DNA of 64,000 nt from an uncultured Coriobacteriaceae bacterium. Lineage in GTDB: Bacteria; Actinomycetota; Coriobacteriia; Coriobacteriales; Atopobiaceae. Shown in pieces: positions 19,601 to 28,163 of the stretch. Where the stretch lies: contig CACYTH010000002.1 of assembly GCA_902777325.1 (NCBI GenBank), positions 75,831 to 139,830 of the forward strand, given 5' to 3'. How positions within the stretch are numbered: the stretch's first letter is position 1; the number at the start of each line of letters is the position of its first letter. The translations under genes were made by a program, and so were the position numbers. Below the pieces are notes generated by a model. That model was not told where the DNA came from and did not search any database. It saw only the letters and a list, made by a program, of their open reading frames with translations.

Positions 19601-20250
19601 AAGATGGCGAGCAGCCTCATGACCTCGTCGGCCGCCTCGTGCGACGTGGGACACACGAAGTCGTCGAAGCCATGGATGCACTTGGCCGCCTCGTCGCGCA
19701 GCACGCCTATCATGCCCACCACCGAGCCATTGCTCGCGCTCCAGAGGGGGTACTCGGCCCTGAGCTCGGCAAACTCCTCGTCGCGACCGACCTCGGTCAT
19801 GACCTCGTCGAGCGCGCGGGCCAGAAGCGCGTCCGCCACGCTGCCGTCGACCACCCTGAACTGTGGGTCGATCCCCAGCTCGATGGCATGGCGATGGAGG
19901 ATGCGCGAGCACATGCCATGGATGGTGGAGATCCAGGCTCCGTCCACGCGCAGGGCCTCCTCGCGCAGGTGAGGGTCGTCCTCCCCTGCCGCACGCAGGG
20001 CCTGGCGCACGCGCTCCTTGATCTCGAGCGCAGCCGCATCGGTGAAGGTGATGACCAGCGCCTCGTCGATCGATGAGAGGTAGCGACCGCCGTCTGCGGC
20101 GCTGCCCTCCGAGAGTGCGTGGACCAGGCGCGCCGTGAGCGTGAAGGTCTTGCCCGAGCCGGCACCCGCTGCCACAAACAGGGGCTCGTCGAGTCGCTCG
20201 ACCACGCTGCGCTGGCCGGCGTTGAGCCGTGAGAGATCGATCGTTGCCAT
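16654..20250 (-). CDS. addA: AddA-like UvrD-family helicase/nuclease
   Basis: 1198 aa. With the upstream gene it forms an AddAB-type helicase-nuclease, which processes double-strand ends for recombination. Motifs: Q-motif LNAGQRSVVE, Walker A VAAGAGSGKTFT, Walker B LVMIDEFQDTDEKQ, GGDVEVFRARG, motif V IHGSKGLQF, motif VI VALTRAEEAL, and the C-terminal PD-(D/E)XK nuclease VEGAIDLL ... LVVDYKTGD. The start at ATG 20250 overlaps the addB stop by one base (TAATG). The open frame continues upstream through addB in another frame, which is coincidental. A Lys/Ala/Pro-rich linker of about 45 residues precedes the nuclease domain. Confidence 0.92.
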   Translation of the reverse strand: MATIDLSRLNAGQRSVVERLDEPLFVAAGAGSGKTFTLTARLVHALSEGSAADGGRYLSSIDEALVITFTDAAALEIKERVRQALRAAGEDDPHLREEALRVDGAWISTIHGMCSRILHRHAIELGIDPQFRVVDGSVADALLARALDEVMTEVGRDEEFAELRAEYPLWSASNGSVVGMIGVLRDEAAKCIHGFDDFVCPTSHEAADEVMRLLAIFESISSFKLAPKQREVTDASLASLSAFAGLAPGERTARRACEALASIKVPALSKADQKPFKEDAKRQLAIATMAAQYERVQELCPQIVALARLVDERYAELKHERSSLDNNDLIGLALKAVEGNPEIARDYADRFRLVMIDEFQDTDEKQLRLISLLSGKDACHLTTVGDAQQSIYRFRGGDVEVFRARGRGLATSQHIDMDVNYRSDHNVLALVERVCGDAGLIGDFLKLAGDAGRTSRLVARGSDGAEPCRIRLEVAAGGKSELMSATLAAQIADRLASYRDAGQPVSSMALLLGTTSKVGLYLDALRARGLQAVVTGGSSFTSTPEVGVIQALLHTLANPHDTETGLFRLLSSDMFRLDADDFCQLGTRQQDVLEAPTKRPVEQCFVTGDLTLYGGVQPSERLRHAHEVLSRAFERMGRWQLAEVCQAVVEESGWLARLERQGTDGLSVAANVLAAVRYVRELTVSLGLGVARAADEFDRWLAAAKLTPANLVGDEVDAVRVMTIHGSKGLQFAVTAVSECWGNPSTSGRLSLGRIDGRCVVCAAPGPSAGSLSAARKACDVPDDAGACRTVVDWATFLDQRELAAEAAEKARLLYVALTRAEEALVVGLPVSGTERYVSELALGMLSAFPNLDELEAGEHVIEVTPEAPIELERRIAAADGTVRYERAAVQATEGIARVVRLTAPERGSGGPWLVSSADTLAGFDGILPESVTTIPLLGVEGAEQEQASEHHFLLYPIEERTFAVTGWRAREGTFSYSSAHALMEEAAAAAPPRDAKGAPKLPPTPPKAQQEAEAEGSAYTDDVDKATNLGSAFHELAQTMVETRRDHDPERLEALARTWNLSQRQTRRLREAIARWEGSAIRREALAFDLVRPEVPFFVRVESRYGNYVEGAIDLLACDRGATEALVVDYKTGDVGLTLEQIEDRHRMQANFYAWVLMDQGFETVECAFVCVEVDDGAGGPVVVRYRFDQSALPQIG

Positions 20251-23200
20251 TATCGGGCCATCCTCTTCTCGCATTGCATGACCGGGCAGAAGTCGCAGGA
20301 GTGCGCGTCGCGCGGACGTGCCTCGACGTTTCCGGCCAGCATCTGGCGCACCTGCTCGGCCACCAGCTCCTCGGTGCTGTCGAGCAGGGCGTTCATGCCG
20401 CTCTCGCCCTCGGACGTGCGCGGGACGCTCACGCGGCCCGTGCGCTGCTTGCTCACGCGCCCAAAGACGAGGTCGACGACGTTCTCGTCCGCCACGCCGG
20501 CCAGGGCGTGGGGGCTCTTGGTGCTGAGGTAGACGCTGCCCACCAGGCGCAGGCGCCCCTCGAAGGCGCGCCGCACCACCTGTGCGTAGATGAGCGACTG
20601 GACGCGGTTGGGCAGCAGCTTGCCCTCGAGCACGCCGTCCTGCAGCGCGTCGTACTCGGCGGCAAAGCCATTGGGGCTCTTGTGCTTGTAGTCGATGATC
20701 ACGGCGGTGCCGTGCGGGCTCACGTCGATGCGGTCGACCGTGCCCGTGAAGTAGGCCCCTGCGTACTCCACCAGCTCGCCATGGCGTCCGAAGCTCCACT
20801 CGAAGAGCCTCGGCTCGAAGCCCTGGAGAATGCGCGTCTCGTACTCGAGCGAGGAGAGCAGGTCGGTGCGCAGCTGGTCCTCCTGCGCACGCTCGGAGGC
20901 GTTGTGGGCCACCAGGAGCTGCTGGGCGGCACGCGGGCGCCTGACCATGTACATGTGCTGCTGATGCAGGTCGAACTCGAGCTCGAGGGCGGCGCGCGCG
21001 GCGTCGAGCGAGCCCTCGTCGACCTTTGACCCCGCGATGTGGCGCGCCGGGTCCGCCTCGACCTGGGCGAGCAGCGCCTCGCGCTCAATGCCCGGGGACT
21101 CCGCCTCGAGCGCGCGGGAGAGCAGCTCGCGGTGGGTGACCTCGAGCACGCGGTGGGCGAAGGTGCCCATCTCCATGCCGCCGTGGCCGGCATCGACGGT
21201 GCCCAGGCGCAGCCTCCTCAGGCTGAACCACTTGTAGGGGCAGTCGAGGTAGGTCTCCACCTGGGAGGCCGAGAGCACCGGCTTGCCGCCCGCGAGCACC
21301 TCGCTGCCGTCCTGCGGCACAAAGACAAAGGGACGCGCGAGCGGCGTCAGCCTGCCCGCAGGCGCCGGGTCGTCCGCCGACACGTGCCCGACGGGAACGC
21401 CCTTCACGGAGAGGTTGCCCGTGAGGCTGGTCTCGGGGAGCATCCTCTTGGGGAGCGAGACGTCCGCAAAGCCTGCCGTTGCCGAGATGCCGTAGGTTGC
21501 AAGCAGCTCGGAGAGCATGACCGAGGGATAGGTGGGCTTGGAGTCGGAGTCGTGCTGGGCGCGCTCGAGCACCACGCGCTCGCGCGCGACGGAGAGCAGC
21601 GCATGGAACTCGGCGCGCGCCTTTGCCATGGGGTCGGCCACGGGCTCCACGCCCAGCAGCTCGAGAAGGGCCTGGAGCAGGTCGTCTGCGGCCTTGACGG
21701 GACGCTCCCCCGTCGTGAGCCCGCAGGCCACCACCACGTCGGCCGAGCCGGGAGCCAGACGGGCCGCCTCCCCCGCACTCATCACGCTCACCATGTGGCC
21801 AGCGAGCCCCTCCCCAACCTCAAGGCGCTCGACGACCTTCATGCCCTCGGCCGCCCACTGCGCGATCTCGATGAGCTCGCGCAGGCTGACGGAGCCTTCC
21901 ACGGAGGGGTCGGCCGTCACGCCAAGCTCGCGCAGGGTGCCTGCGAGCTGCAGGATTGCCTGGAGAGCCGCCCGGGCCTCGTCCGCACGCTCGTCCAAGC
22001 CGACGCCTCCCGGCGCCAGCGCCGCCACGTAAGGCTGCAGCAGCTTTGAGGCGGCCGTGCCCATGCGGCCCTTGAGCAGCTCCATCGTCGCACGCGCCAC
22101 CGCAGCAGAGGTGTCGCTCTCGGACTGCAGCATGGCAAGGATGCGCTTGGGCGTGAGCAGCCGGTTGCCGCGCCAGGTGGCATCGGCCCACCAGGCCCTC
22201 GTGGCACCGACGTGCGCGATGTCGGACAGGAGAAAGTCGGAGAGCTCGCGCGGGGGCCACCAGCTCATGTCGCCGAGCTGGGCCATGGGACCCTCCAGCC
22301 CCAGCGCGGGCTCAGGCCACGACGCATCAAGCTCGGCGAGCAGCGCCACCGTCTGGGCAAAGGAGAAGAACGCCTGCGCGGATGGACAGTCGAGCAGGGG
22401 CGTGGAGCAGGAGAGTCGCACGCGACACCCGCGCGCGGCAAGCTTGGCCACGAGCTCTCGACGGGCACGGAGTGCGTCCGGGACCGCGACCACGATGGAG
22501 CGACCCCCTTCCGCAAGCTCGCTCACGCGCCGCGCGACGATCTCGGCCTCCGCCACGGGACCCGCGGGAAGCAGCAGCTCGACGGGACCCTGCGGGTCCG
22601 TCGCAAGGCGCTCCTCGGTAAAGATCGAGGCGAGCAGCGAGGAGAGCCCCTCCGCGCGCGTTGCCGAGACGTCCTCCTCGGATGCAGGCGCAGCCGCGCA
22701 GGACGCCGCATGCTCGAACCATGCGGCGAGCGCGTCTGCCTGGCCAGAGGCAGGGCCCGGGCGGGTGGGAATGACCACGCTCACGGGAGCAAGGGAGCCC
22801 AGGGCCACCACAAGCTCGCGCTCGGCACGTGCCATGGACTCGAAGCCCGCGACGACAACGGAGGGCACCGTGGCCGATGCGTCTGCCAGCAGCTGCGGCA
22901 CCAGCGAGAATGCCGTCGCAGACGCGATGTAGCCACGCTGGCCGAGGAGCATGCCCAGCCTGCCGGCAAGGCCCACCAGAAGCGTCTCCGCCTCCGTCAG
23001 CCCCGCAGCGGCGCAGACGTCCCTGCGCACCCGCCCGTCAGGGTCAAGCGGAAGCCATGGCAGGGCCTGGCTCACGAGGCTCGAGAGCACCTGCACCACG
23101 CCAGGCGACAGCTCGATGGGGCCGAGCTCGTCCGGCGCGGTCTGCATGATCGCCTCGCGCCCCAGCACCTTGAGCGCCGTGGCGTCTGCAAGCGAGCGAC

Positions 23201-23432
23201 CGTCACCCCAGACCTCCCAGCGCTCCTTGACCCAAGCCGAGGGCGTGGTGGTGGTGACCGAGAGTGCCAGGCCCTGCTCGGCGGAGAGCTCGCGCTGCGC
23301 ATCGAGCGCCTGGGCAAAGCTCGGCACCAGCAGCACGGCCTGGCCGCTGTGCTCTATGCCTGCGTGCAGCGCCTGCCTGACGCATGTGGCGACGAGGCGC
23401 TCCTGGCTTGTTCTGACAACGGAAAGAGACAT
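20250..23432 (-). CDS. addB: AddB-like exonuclease subunit
   Basis: 1060 aa, directly upstream of addA. The C-terminal PD-(D/E)XK nuclease is clear (TGTVDRIDVSPHG ... VIIDYKHKSP). The cysteines that hold the AddB Fe-S cluster are present as one Cys before the nuclease (YLDCPYKWF) and three at the end (CDFCPVMQC). The last spacing is CxxCx4C rather than the CxxCx5C of Bacillus AddB. The N-terminal helicase-like region lacks a recognisable Walker A loop, so DNA unwinding probably depends on AddA. ATG 23432 has AGGGAG upstream and is preferred over 23447. Confidence 0.88.
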   Translation of the reverse strand: MSLSVVRTSQERLVATCVRQALHAGIEHSGQAVLLVPSFAQALDAQRELSAEQGLALSVTTTTPSAWVKERWEVWGDGRSLADATALKVLGREAIMQTAPDELGPIELSPGVVQVLSSLVSQALPWLPLDPDGRVRRDVCAAAGLTEAETLLVGLAGRLGMLLGQRGYIASATAFSLVPQLLADASATVPSVVVAGFESMARAERELVVALGSLAPVSVVIPTRPGPASGQADALAAWFEHAASCAAAPASEEDVSATRAEGLSSLLASIFTEERLATDPQGPVELLLPAGPVAEAEIVARRVSELAEGGRSIVVAVPDALRARRELVAKLAARGCRVRLSCSTPLLDCPSAQAFFSFAQTVALLAELDASWPEPALGLEGPMAQLGDMSWWPPRELSDFLLSDIAHVGATRAWWADATWRGNRLLTPKRILAMLQSESDTSAAVARATMELLKGRMGTAASKLLQPYVAALAPGGVGLDERADEARAALQAILQLAGTLRELGVTADPSVEGSVSLRELIEIAQWAAEGMKVVERLEVGEGLAGHMVSVMSAGEAARLAPGSADVVVACGLTTGERPVKAADDLLQALLELLGVEPVADPMAKARAEFHALLSVARERVVLERAQHDSDSKPTYPSVMLSELLATYGISATAGFADVSLPKRMLPETSLTGNLSVKGVPVGHVSADDPAPAGRLTPLARPFVFVPQDGSEVLAGGKPVLSASQVETYLDCPYKWFSLRRLRLGTVDAGHGGMEMGTFAHRVLEVTHRELLSRALEAESPGIEREALLAQVEADPARHIAGSKVDEGSLDAARAALELEFDLHQQHMYMVRRPRAAQQLLVAHNASERAQEDQLRTDLLSSLEYETRILQGFEPRLFEWSFGRHGELVEYAGAYFTGTVDRIDVSPHGTAVIIDYKHKSPNGFAAEYDALQDGVLEGKLLPNRVQSLIYAQVVRRAFEGRLRLVGSVYLSTKSPHALAGVADENVVDLVFGRVSKQRTGRVSVPRTSEGESGMNALLDSTEELVAEQVRQMLAGNVEARPRDAHSCDFCPVMQCEKRMAR

Positions 23433-23538
23433 GGTTCTCCCTCGCATGGCTTCATGGTTGGAACAACCATGGTAGCAAGTGGGGAGGACAACAATCCGAT
23501 GAGAATCCTAGGGAGACGATCGAGTGCAGACGCGCTGT

Positions 23539-23847
23539 CTACGACTCCTCCCCGTCCAGCCTGTCGAGCACCAGGCGATACCCGCCGACCTCGCCGTTCA
23601 GGCACTTGGACACCCGGCTCACCGTGGTGGACGAGGCACCCGTCACGCGGGACACCTCCACATACGACTTGCCCGCCCTGAGCATGACGGCCACCTCGAG
23701 ACGCTGCGCCAGCTCGGAGGTCTCTCGCCTGGTGCACAGGTCGGCAAGCAGCGCATGCGCCTCCTCCGGCGTCCTGAGGGCGCACAGGGCCACGCAAAGG
23801 CGCTCGATCATCTGCTCGTGAGACGCTTCCCCATGCTGGCCTGTCAT
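23539..23847 (-). CDS. YerC/YecD-family TrpR-related transcriptional regulator
   Basis: 102 aa, all-helical DNA-binding protein of the Trp-repressor superfamily: LLADLCTRRETSELAQRLEVAVMLRAGKSYVEVSRVTGASSTTVSRV contains the helix-turn-helix. The family is widespread in Gram-positives; its ligand is unknown. ATG 23847 has GAGG upstream; the frame is open up to 23934 without similarity. It ends 107 bp upstream of addB. A CTTTA-6-TAAAG dyad at 23884-23899 in its own leader is a possible autoregulatory site. Confidence 0.88.
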   Translation of the reverse strand: MTGQHGEASHEQMIERLCVALCALRTPEEAHALLADLCTRRETSELAQRLEVAVMLRAGKSYVEVSRVTGASSTTVSRVSKCLNGEVGGYRLVLDRLDGEES

Positions 23848-23883
23848 CCGGACCTCTTCCACTCGTGGCAATGGCGCAAAACA

Positions 23884-23899
23884 CTTTAGCGCATTAAAG
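23884..23899. promoter_or_regulatory. Possible operator dyad before the TrpR-like gene
   Basis: Inverted repeat CTTTA / TAAAG with 6-nt spacer, about 37 bp upstream of the regulator's ATG, in an AT-rich patch. TrpR-family proteins bind dyads and often autoregulate; the link here is inference. Confidence 0.35.
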
Positions 23900-24051
23900 C
23901 ATCTGACACCACCCCGGCACGCCCTCAAAGGCATTTTGGCGTAGAGGCCGAATTCACCAAGCGTTCACCCCGCGTTCATGATGTGCCGGGCAGAATGGGG
24001 TACAAAGATAGTGAGCGATTCATCCGATCGCCATACAGAAAGGATCCAAAC

Positions 24052-24411
24052 ATGGAATTCATGGGAACCTGGCTTGCGACCACCATCGCCACGGCCGTCG
24101 CAATCGCACTCGTCCCTGGCATAAGCGCAGTCGGCGGCTCCTATATGGGACCGATCATGTGCGCCCTTGCCCTCGCCTTGGTCAACGCCATCGTCAAGCC
24201 CGTCATCGAGGTGCTCTCGCTGCCCCTCACGATCGTCTCGCTCGGTCTGTTTTTGCTGGTCATCAACGCCTTCATGCTCCAGCTCGCAGGCAGCCTCTCC
24301 GTCGACCTGTTTGGCTCCGGCATCGAGATCAGCTCGTTTGGGGCTGCCATCGCGGGCTCAATCATCATCTCCATCACGTCGATGATCATCGGTCCGGTGA
24401 TTGGCTCATAG
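24052..24411 (+). CDS. Phage-holin-family small membrane protein
   Basis: 119 aa, almost wholly hydrophobic, with four predicted helices; it matches the '4-TMS phage holin / YvlD' family: VPGISAVGGSYMGPIMCALALALVNAIVKPVIEVLSLPLTIVSLGLFLLVINAFML. The conserved N-A-[hydrophobic]-KP and LP-T--T-G motifs are present. Such proteins in chromosomes are not usually true holins and may act in envelope stress. ATG 24052 follows AAAGGA. Divergent from the TrpR-like gene and followed by a strong terminator. Confidence 0.88.
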   Translation: MEFMGTWLATTIATAVAIALVPGISAVGGSYMGPIMCALALALVNAIVKPVIEVLSLPLTIVSLGLFLLVINAFMLQLAGSLSVDLFGSGIEISSFGAAIAGSIIISITSMIIGPVIGS

Positions 24412-24436
24412 CCACGCACTTGCATCACACGTGCAT

Positions 24437-24470
24437 GGGGGCGTCCGCAACGCGCGTTGCGGACGCCCCC
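24437..24470. terminator. Strong hairpin terminator between convergent genes
   Basis: Perfect 15-bp arms (GGGGGCGTCCGCAAC / GTTGCGGACGCCCCC) with a 4-nt loop, followed by TTCCTT on the plus strand. Serves the holin-family gene and the converging DUF2974 gene. Confidence 0.85.
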
Positions 24471-24474
24471 TTCC

Positions 24475-25695
24475 TTACTTGTCGGCAGGCTCCGTCAGAC
24501 GCTTCTTGATCTCCTCGCGCGGGGCGTTGATGCGCTTTGCAGCGTCCTCGGCAATGCTCAGGGCCGTCTGCTTGAAGCCGCTCCAAGCCTGCCGCACCTG
24601 GCGCGACACCGTCTCCACCGAGATGTTGACCGTGGCCTCCACCAGCGCCGACGCCAGCTCGCGAGTGCGTGCGTCAGTCGCACCGAGCGCGCGAAGCACC
24701 TGTTGGAAGCCCTCGGAAGACTCTGCGATCTCGTCAAAGCGCGTCGCCCCGCCGGCCTGCAGCGCGTCGAAGACCTCGTCGACGGCGCGGGCACGCTCGT
24801 CCAGGGGGATTCCCGCAGCCCACTCCGCGATGGCCCTGTTGAGCACCGCGCAGTCCCTCTGCAGCTCAAGCTCCTCGTCGACCCCTCCGCGCAAGACCTG
24901 CCACGTCGTCAGGTCGTGCTGGCCGATGCCCGTGCCCGTGCTGCGCACCACGATCTGCGGGTCGGTCTCGCGGGCAAACAGCATGCCGATGATGCTATAG
25001 CTGGGCACGATGCGCCTGAGCTTGTCGCCAAGCACCTCGCGGCTTTCGATGGACATGACCTCCGGCGCCATGCCGGGACCGTCGTTGCTGTACACGCGCA
25101 CGATGCTCCTAAGCAGGTCTGCCGGGCAGAGTGCGGCCGCATACTCGGCAAGGTTGCCGCCCTTGGAGTGGCCGCCCACGCGAACCGTCCTGCCCTGCCC
25201 CACCGCACGGACGATCGCGCGCTGCAGGTAGCTCGCCGCCTCGCGCTGCGACTCCGTCACGGTGAACGAGAGCATGAAGTCCTCCCGCCAGCCCACCAGC
25301 GTGCTGTCGGTGCCCCTGAAGGAGACGTAGGTCTCGCCGGGCATGTCCACCTGGAGAGCGGCAAACTGCAGGGCCCGGCTCTCGTCGACCTCGTCCACGT
25401 AGGCGCCGAGCAGGGCATCGCGGAAACGCCGCGAGTCGGCCAGCAGCTGGACGAAGCGCGAGTCGACCTTTGCCACCGAGCGCACGTACGGCGTCACGTC
25501 TCCGCCAGACTTCTCCAGAAGGCGCACGCACGCCTGACCCACCGTCACCTGCCTGCCCGTCGCCTCTCCCGGCACGATGCCCGTGAAGTCCAGGTAGGAG
25601 AGGGCGGCCAGAATGATGTTGTCCACGTCGTTGAACGGCCGCTCGGCAAAGGTGAGGTCGCCGCGCCACTGCAGGTAGTCGTTGATGTTTGCCAT
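24475..25695 (-). CDS. DUF2974 (Mbeg1-like) lipase-fold protein
   Basis: 406 aa. It carries the alpha/beta-hydrolase features of DUF2974: YVSFRGTDSTLVGWREDF, the nucleophile elbow VGGHSKGGNLAEYAA and NDGPG. A serine hydrolase acting on an unknown lipid or ester is the usual inference. The C-terminal 120 residues are a helical tail with several amphipathic stretches, not part of the core domain. ATG 25695 has GGAGG upstream and gives the family N-terminus (MANINDYLQWRGDLTF). It stands alone between two terminators. Confidence 0.88.
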   Translation of the reverse strand: MANINDYLQWRGDLTFAERPFNDVDNIILAALSYLDFTGIVPGEATGRQVTVGQACVRLLEKSGGDVTPYVRSVAKVDSRFVQLLADSRRFRDALLGAYVDEVDESRALQFAALQVDMPGETYVSFRGTDSTLVGWREDFMLSFTVTESQREAASYLQRAIVRAVGQGRTVRVGGHSKGGNLAEYAAALCPADLLRSIVRVYSNDGPGMAPEVMSIESREVLGDKLRRIVPSYSIIGMLFARETDPQIVVRSTGTGIGQHDLTTWQVLRGGVDEELELQRDCAVLNRAIAEWAAGIPLDERARAVDEVFDALQAGGATRFDEIAESSEGFQQVLRALGATDARTRELASALVEATVNISVETVSRQVRQAWSGFKQTALSIAEDAAKRINAPREEIKKRLTEPADK

Positions 25696-25750
25696 GAGAT
25701 CCTCCAGCCCATACGGGACGATGACAGCCACTGAGGGTAGCGTACACAAA

Positions 25751-25779
25751 ACGGGGCCGGGTTTTTCGCCCGGCCCCGT
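25751..25779 (-). terminator. Rho-independent terminator of fucO
   Basis: 11-bp GC-rich arms (ACGGGGCCGGG / CCCGGCCCCGT). On the minus strand they are followed by TTTT, placed 23 bp after the fucO stop. Confidence 0.88.
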
Positions 25780-25801
25780 AAGCGTCTCTTAAGGCGTCGC
25801 G

Positions 25802-26962
25802 TTACGCCATGATCTTGCGGAAGAGCTCCTTGACGGTCTCGTGATCGGCCTCACGCGGGTTGCCCGGGTAGCAGGCGTCGGCGAGGGCGTCGGAGGCGAG
25901 CTGATCGAGGTCCTCCTCGACCAGGCCGTCACAGGTCTTGGGGATGTTGACGTCGGCGGAGAGCTGCTTGACGGCGGCGATGGCGGCGTCTGCAGCCTCG
26001 TCCTCGCTCATGCCGGTGGTGTCAACGCCCATGGCCACGGCGACCTCGGCGAGGCGCTTGGTGACGACCGGCTTGTTGTACTCCATGGCGATGGGGAGCA
26101 GCATGGCGCAGGCGACGCCGTGCGGGGTGTCATAGTGAGCTGAGAGGGTGTGCGCCATGGCGTGGTCGATGCCCAGGCCCACGTTGGAGAAGCCCATGCC
26201 GGCCACGTACTGGCCAAGGGCCATGCCCTCGCGGCCGCTGCCGGGCTCGCCGCTCTTGGCCTCTGCGTAGGAGTTGCGCAGGTTCTGGCTGATGAGCTGG
26301 ATGGCCTTGAAGTGGAACATGTCGGAGAGCTCCCAGGCGCCGCGGGTGGTGTAGCCCTCGATGGCGTGGGTCAGGGCGTCCATGCCAGTGGCGGCGGTGA
26401 GGCCGGCGGGCATGGAGGCCATCATGTCGGGATCGACGACGGCGACATCGGGGATGTCGTTGACGTCAACGCACACGAACTTGCGCTCCTTCTCGACGTC
26501 GGTGATGACGTAGTTGATGGTGACCTCGGCGGCGGTGCCGGAGGTGGTGGCGACGGCGATGGTGAAGACGGCGTGGTTCTTGGTGTCGGCGACGCCCTCG
26601 AGGGAGACGACGTCCTCGAACTCGGGGTTGGTTGCGATGATGCCGATGGCCTTGGAGGTGTCCATGGCAGAGCCGCCGCCCACGGCGACGATGCAGTCAG
26701 CGCCGGAGGCCTTGAAGGCCGCAACGCCGTCCTTGACGTTCTGGATGGTGGGGTTGGGCTTGATCTCGGAGAAGAGCTCCCACTCGATGCCAGCCTCGTC
26801 GAGGAGGTCAGTAACCTTGGAGGTGACGTTGAACTTCACCAGGTCGGGGTCGGAGGCAACGAAGACCTTCTTGAAGCCGCGACGCTGAATCTCGCCGGGG
26901 ACCTCCTTGATGGCGCCCTTGCCGTGATAGCTGATGTTGTTGAGGACGAAGCGGTTAGCCAT
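25802..26962 (-). CDS. fucO: Iron-dependent alcohol dehydrogenase, lactaldehyde reductase type
   Basis: 386 aa group III alcohol dehydrogenase, very close in layout to E. coli FucO, which reduces lactaldehyde to 1,2-propanediol with NADH. Visible: NAD-binding IVAVGGGSAMDTSKAIGI, TSGTAAEVTINYVITD, the metal site residues in GMDALTHAIEGY, LGIDHAMAH and YDTPHGVACA (two His and one Asp expected to bind iron). ATG 26962 has AAGGGAG upstream. No other fucose or rhamnose gene is nearby, so it may serve general aldehyde or glycerol-type fermentation. Confidence 0.92.
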   Translation of the reverse strand: MANRFVLNNISYHGKGAIKEVPGEIQRRGFKKVFVASDPDLVKFNVTSKVTDLLDEAGIEWELFSEIKPNPTIQNVKDGVAAFKASGADCIVAVGGGSAMDTSKAIGIIATNPEFEDVVSLEGVADTKNHAVFTIAVATTSGTAAEVTINYVITDVEKERKFVCVDVNDIPDVAVVDPDMMASMPAGLTAATGMDALTHAIEGYTTRGAWELSDMFHFKAIQLISQNLRNSYAEAKSGEPGSGREGMALGQYVAGMGFSNVGLGIDHAMAHTLSAHYDTPHGVACAMLLPIAMEYNKPVVTKRLAEVAVAMGVDTTGMSEDEAADAAIAAVKQLSADVNIPKTCDGLVEEDLDQLASDALADACYPGNPREADHETVKELFRKIMA

Positions 26963-26998
26963 GAATCTCTCCCTTTCTGTTGAAAGACTGACCCTCCT

Positions 26999-27029
26999 AT
27001 TATGACCATTTGCGAGATGCCTTATGCAA
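26999..27029 (-). promoter_or_regulatory. Possible promoter of fucO
   Basis: TTGCAT (27024-27029, read on the minus strand) and TCATAAT-like -10 (26999-27005), spacer 18-19. Weakly supported, 37 bp upstream of the fucO ATG. Confidence 0.3.
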
Positions 27030-27140
27030 GCATCGGAAAGCCGGGCAAGAAAACTAAAGCGAGACCCTCGATCCGCATGCCTCGGGGAGAAGGCACCCGC
27101 ACGTGGCCCTATACTGAATGACATCGTGAGAGGAGGCAGC

Positions 27141-28007
27141 TTGCCTGGCAATCGTAACAGCTCGACGCTTATCGGCACCGAGGCCAGCCTGAGGCCGGTG
27201 GTGCTGGCCGTCACCTATGGCTGCGACGCCATGGCGGCCGTTCTCCTACTGCTTGCCCTTGGCCGCGTGAGTCCGGCTGCGTGGGCTCTCAGCCTGGCGC
27301 TTGCCCTTGTGGGAGCCCTCTCCAACCTGCACTACCGCCGCACGCACACCCTCACCACCATCGGCATGATGCCCATCGCGGCGCTCTCCGTCCTCCCTCC
27401 GGCAGTGGCCCTTGCCACGGCAGACGCAACGCCCGCAGCGTTGCGCACACTTTGCCTGGCACTCTCCGCACCTCTCTGCCTGCTGCTCGTGGCACTCGGC
27501 ACGACCTTTGCGCTTCTCAGGGCATCCTACCGCGCACATCCGGAGGTCTCCCCCACCGCAGCGCTCATCGTGCTTGGCGGGGCCATCAAGCACGGGCGCC
27601 CCTGCCAGACGCTGGCGCTCAGGCTGGATGCAGCCGCCTCGCTCTGGCAGGCCGAGCCCACGCGCACGATCGTGGTCACCGGAGGCCCCACCCCTGACGG
27701 CCGCACCACCGAGGCCCGTGAGATGGCCAGATACCTGCAAGAACACGGCGTCATGCGGAAGCGCATCCTGCTCGAGCCCACGGCCCGCAACACGCGCGAG
27801 AACATCGCACGCTCCTCCGAGCTGCTCGACGACCGCGGCTTCTGCGGCCAGCGCTGCGTGGTCTCGAGCGACTACCACCTCTATCGCGCCCTCAGGGAGA
27901 CGCGCCGCCTCGGCCGGAGCCTCACGCCCGTTGCCGCCCCCACCCCGCCCGCCAGTGCGCCTCAGCAGTGGTGTCGCGAGGCACTGACCGTCTGGTTTGG
28001 CAGATAG
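27141..28007 (+). CDS. YdcF-family (DUF218) membrane protein
   Basis: 288 aa. Three to four N-terminal transmembrane helices (about residues 18-125) are followed by a DUF218 domain: ALIVLGGAIKHGRP, TIVVTGGPTPDGRTTEAREM, ILLEPTARNTRENI and VVSSDYHLYRAL. This order of GG, ExxxxNTxEN and S-x-x-H/Y motifs defines YdcF/SanA/ElyC proteins, linked to envelope maintenance. I favour TTG 27141 because GAGGAGG lies just upstream; the frame is open from 27024 without conserved sequence. A second member occurs at 58827-60278. Confidence 0.82.
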   Translation: MPGNRNSSTLIGTEASLRPVVLAVTYGCDAMAAVLLLLALGRVSPAAWALSLALALVGALSNLHYRRTHTLTTIGMMPIAALSVLPPAVALATADATPAALRTLCLALSAPLCLLLVALGTTFALLRASYRAHPEVSPTAALIVLGGAIKHGRPCQTLALRLDAAASLWQAEPTRTIVVTGGPTPDGRTTEAREMARYLQEHGVMRKRILLEPTARNTRENIARSSELLDDRGFCGQRCVVSSDYHLYRALRETRRLGRSLTPVAAPTPPASAPQQWCREALTVWFGR

Positions 28008-28163
28008 GCCACCGCCATGCCCTAGCTGTACATCTATGCGGAGCGCATAATCGGTTGTTTCGTAACTGATACGGGTCGGTTTCTATGATTTGGCACTTTC
28101 TGATGCCGACGCGCCATGCGGCTATCCTCAGATGCACATCGTTTGGCAGCGAAAGGCGGACAC

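Noticed and set aside
16654-20799. Longer AddA reading from 20799
   Set aside because: The extra 183 residues read through addB in another frame; the ATG at 20250 gives the true start with the Q-motif and P-loop.
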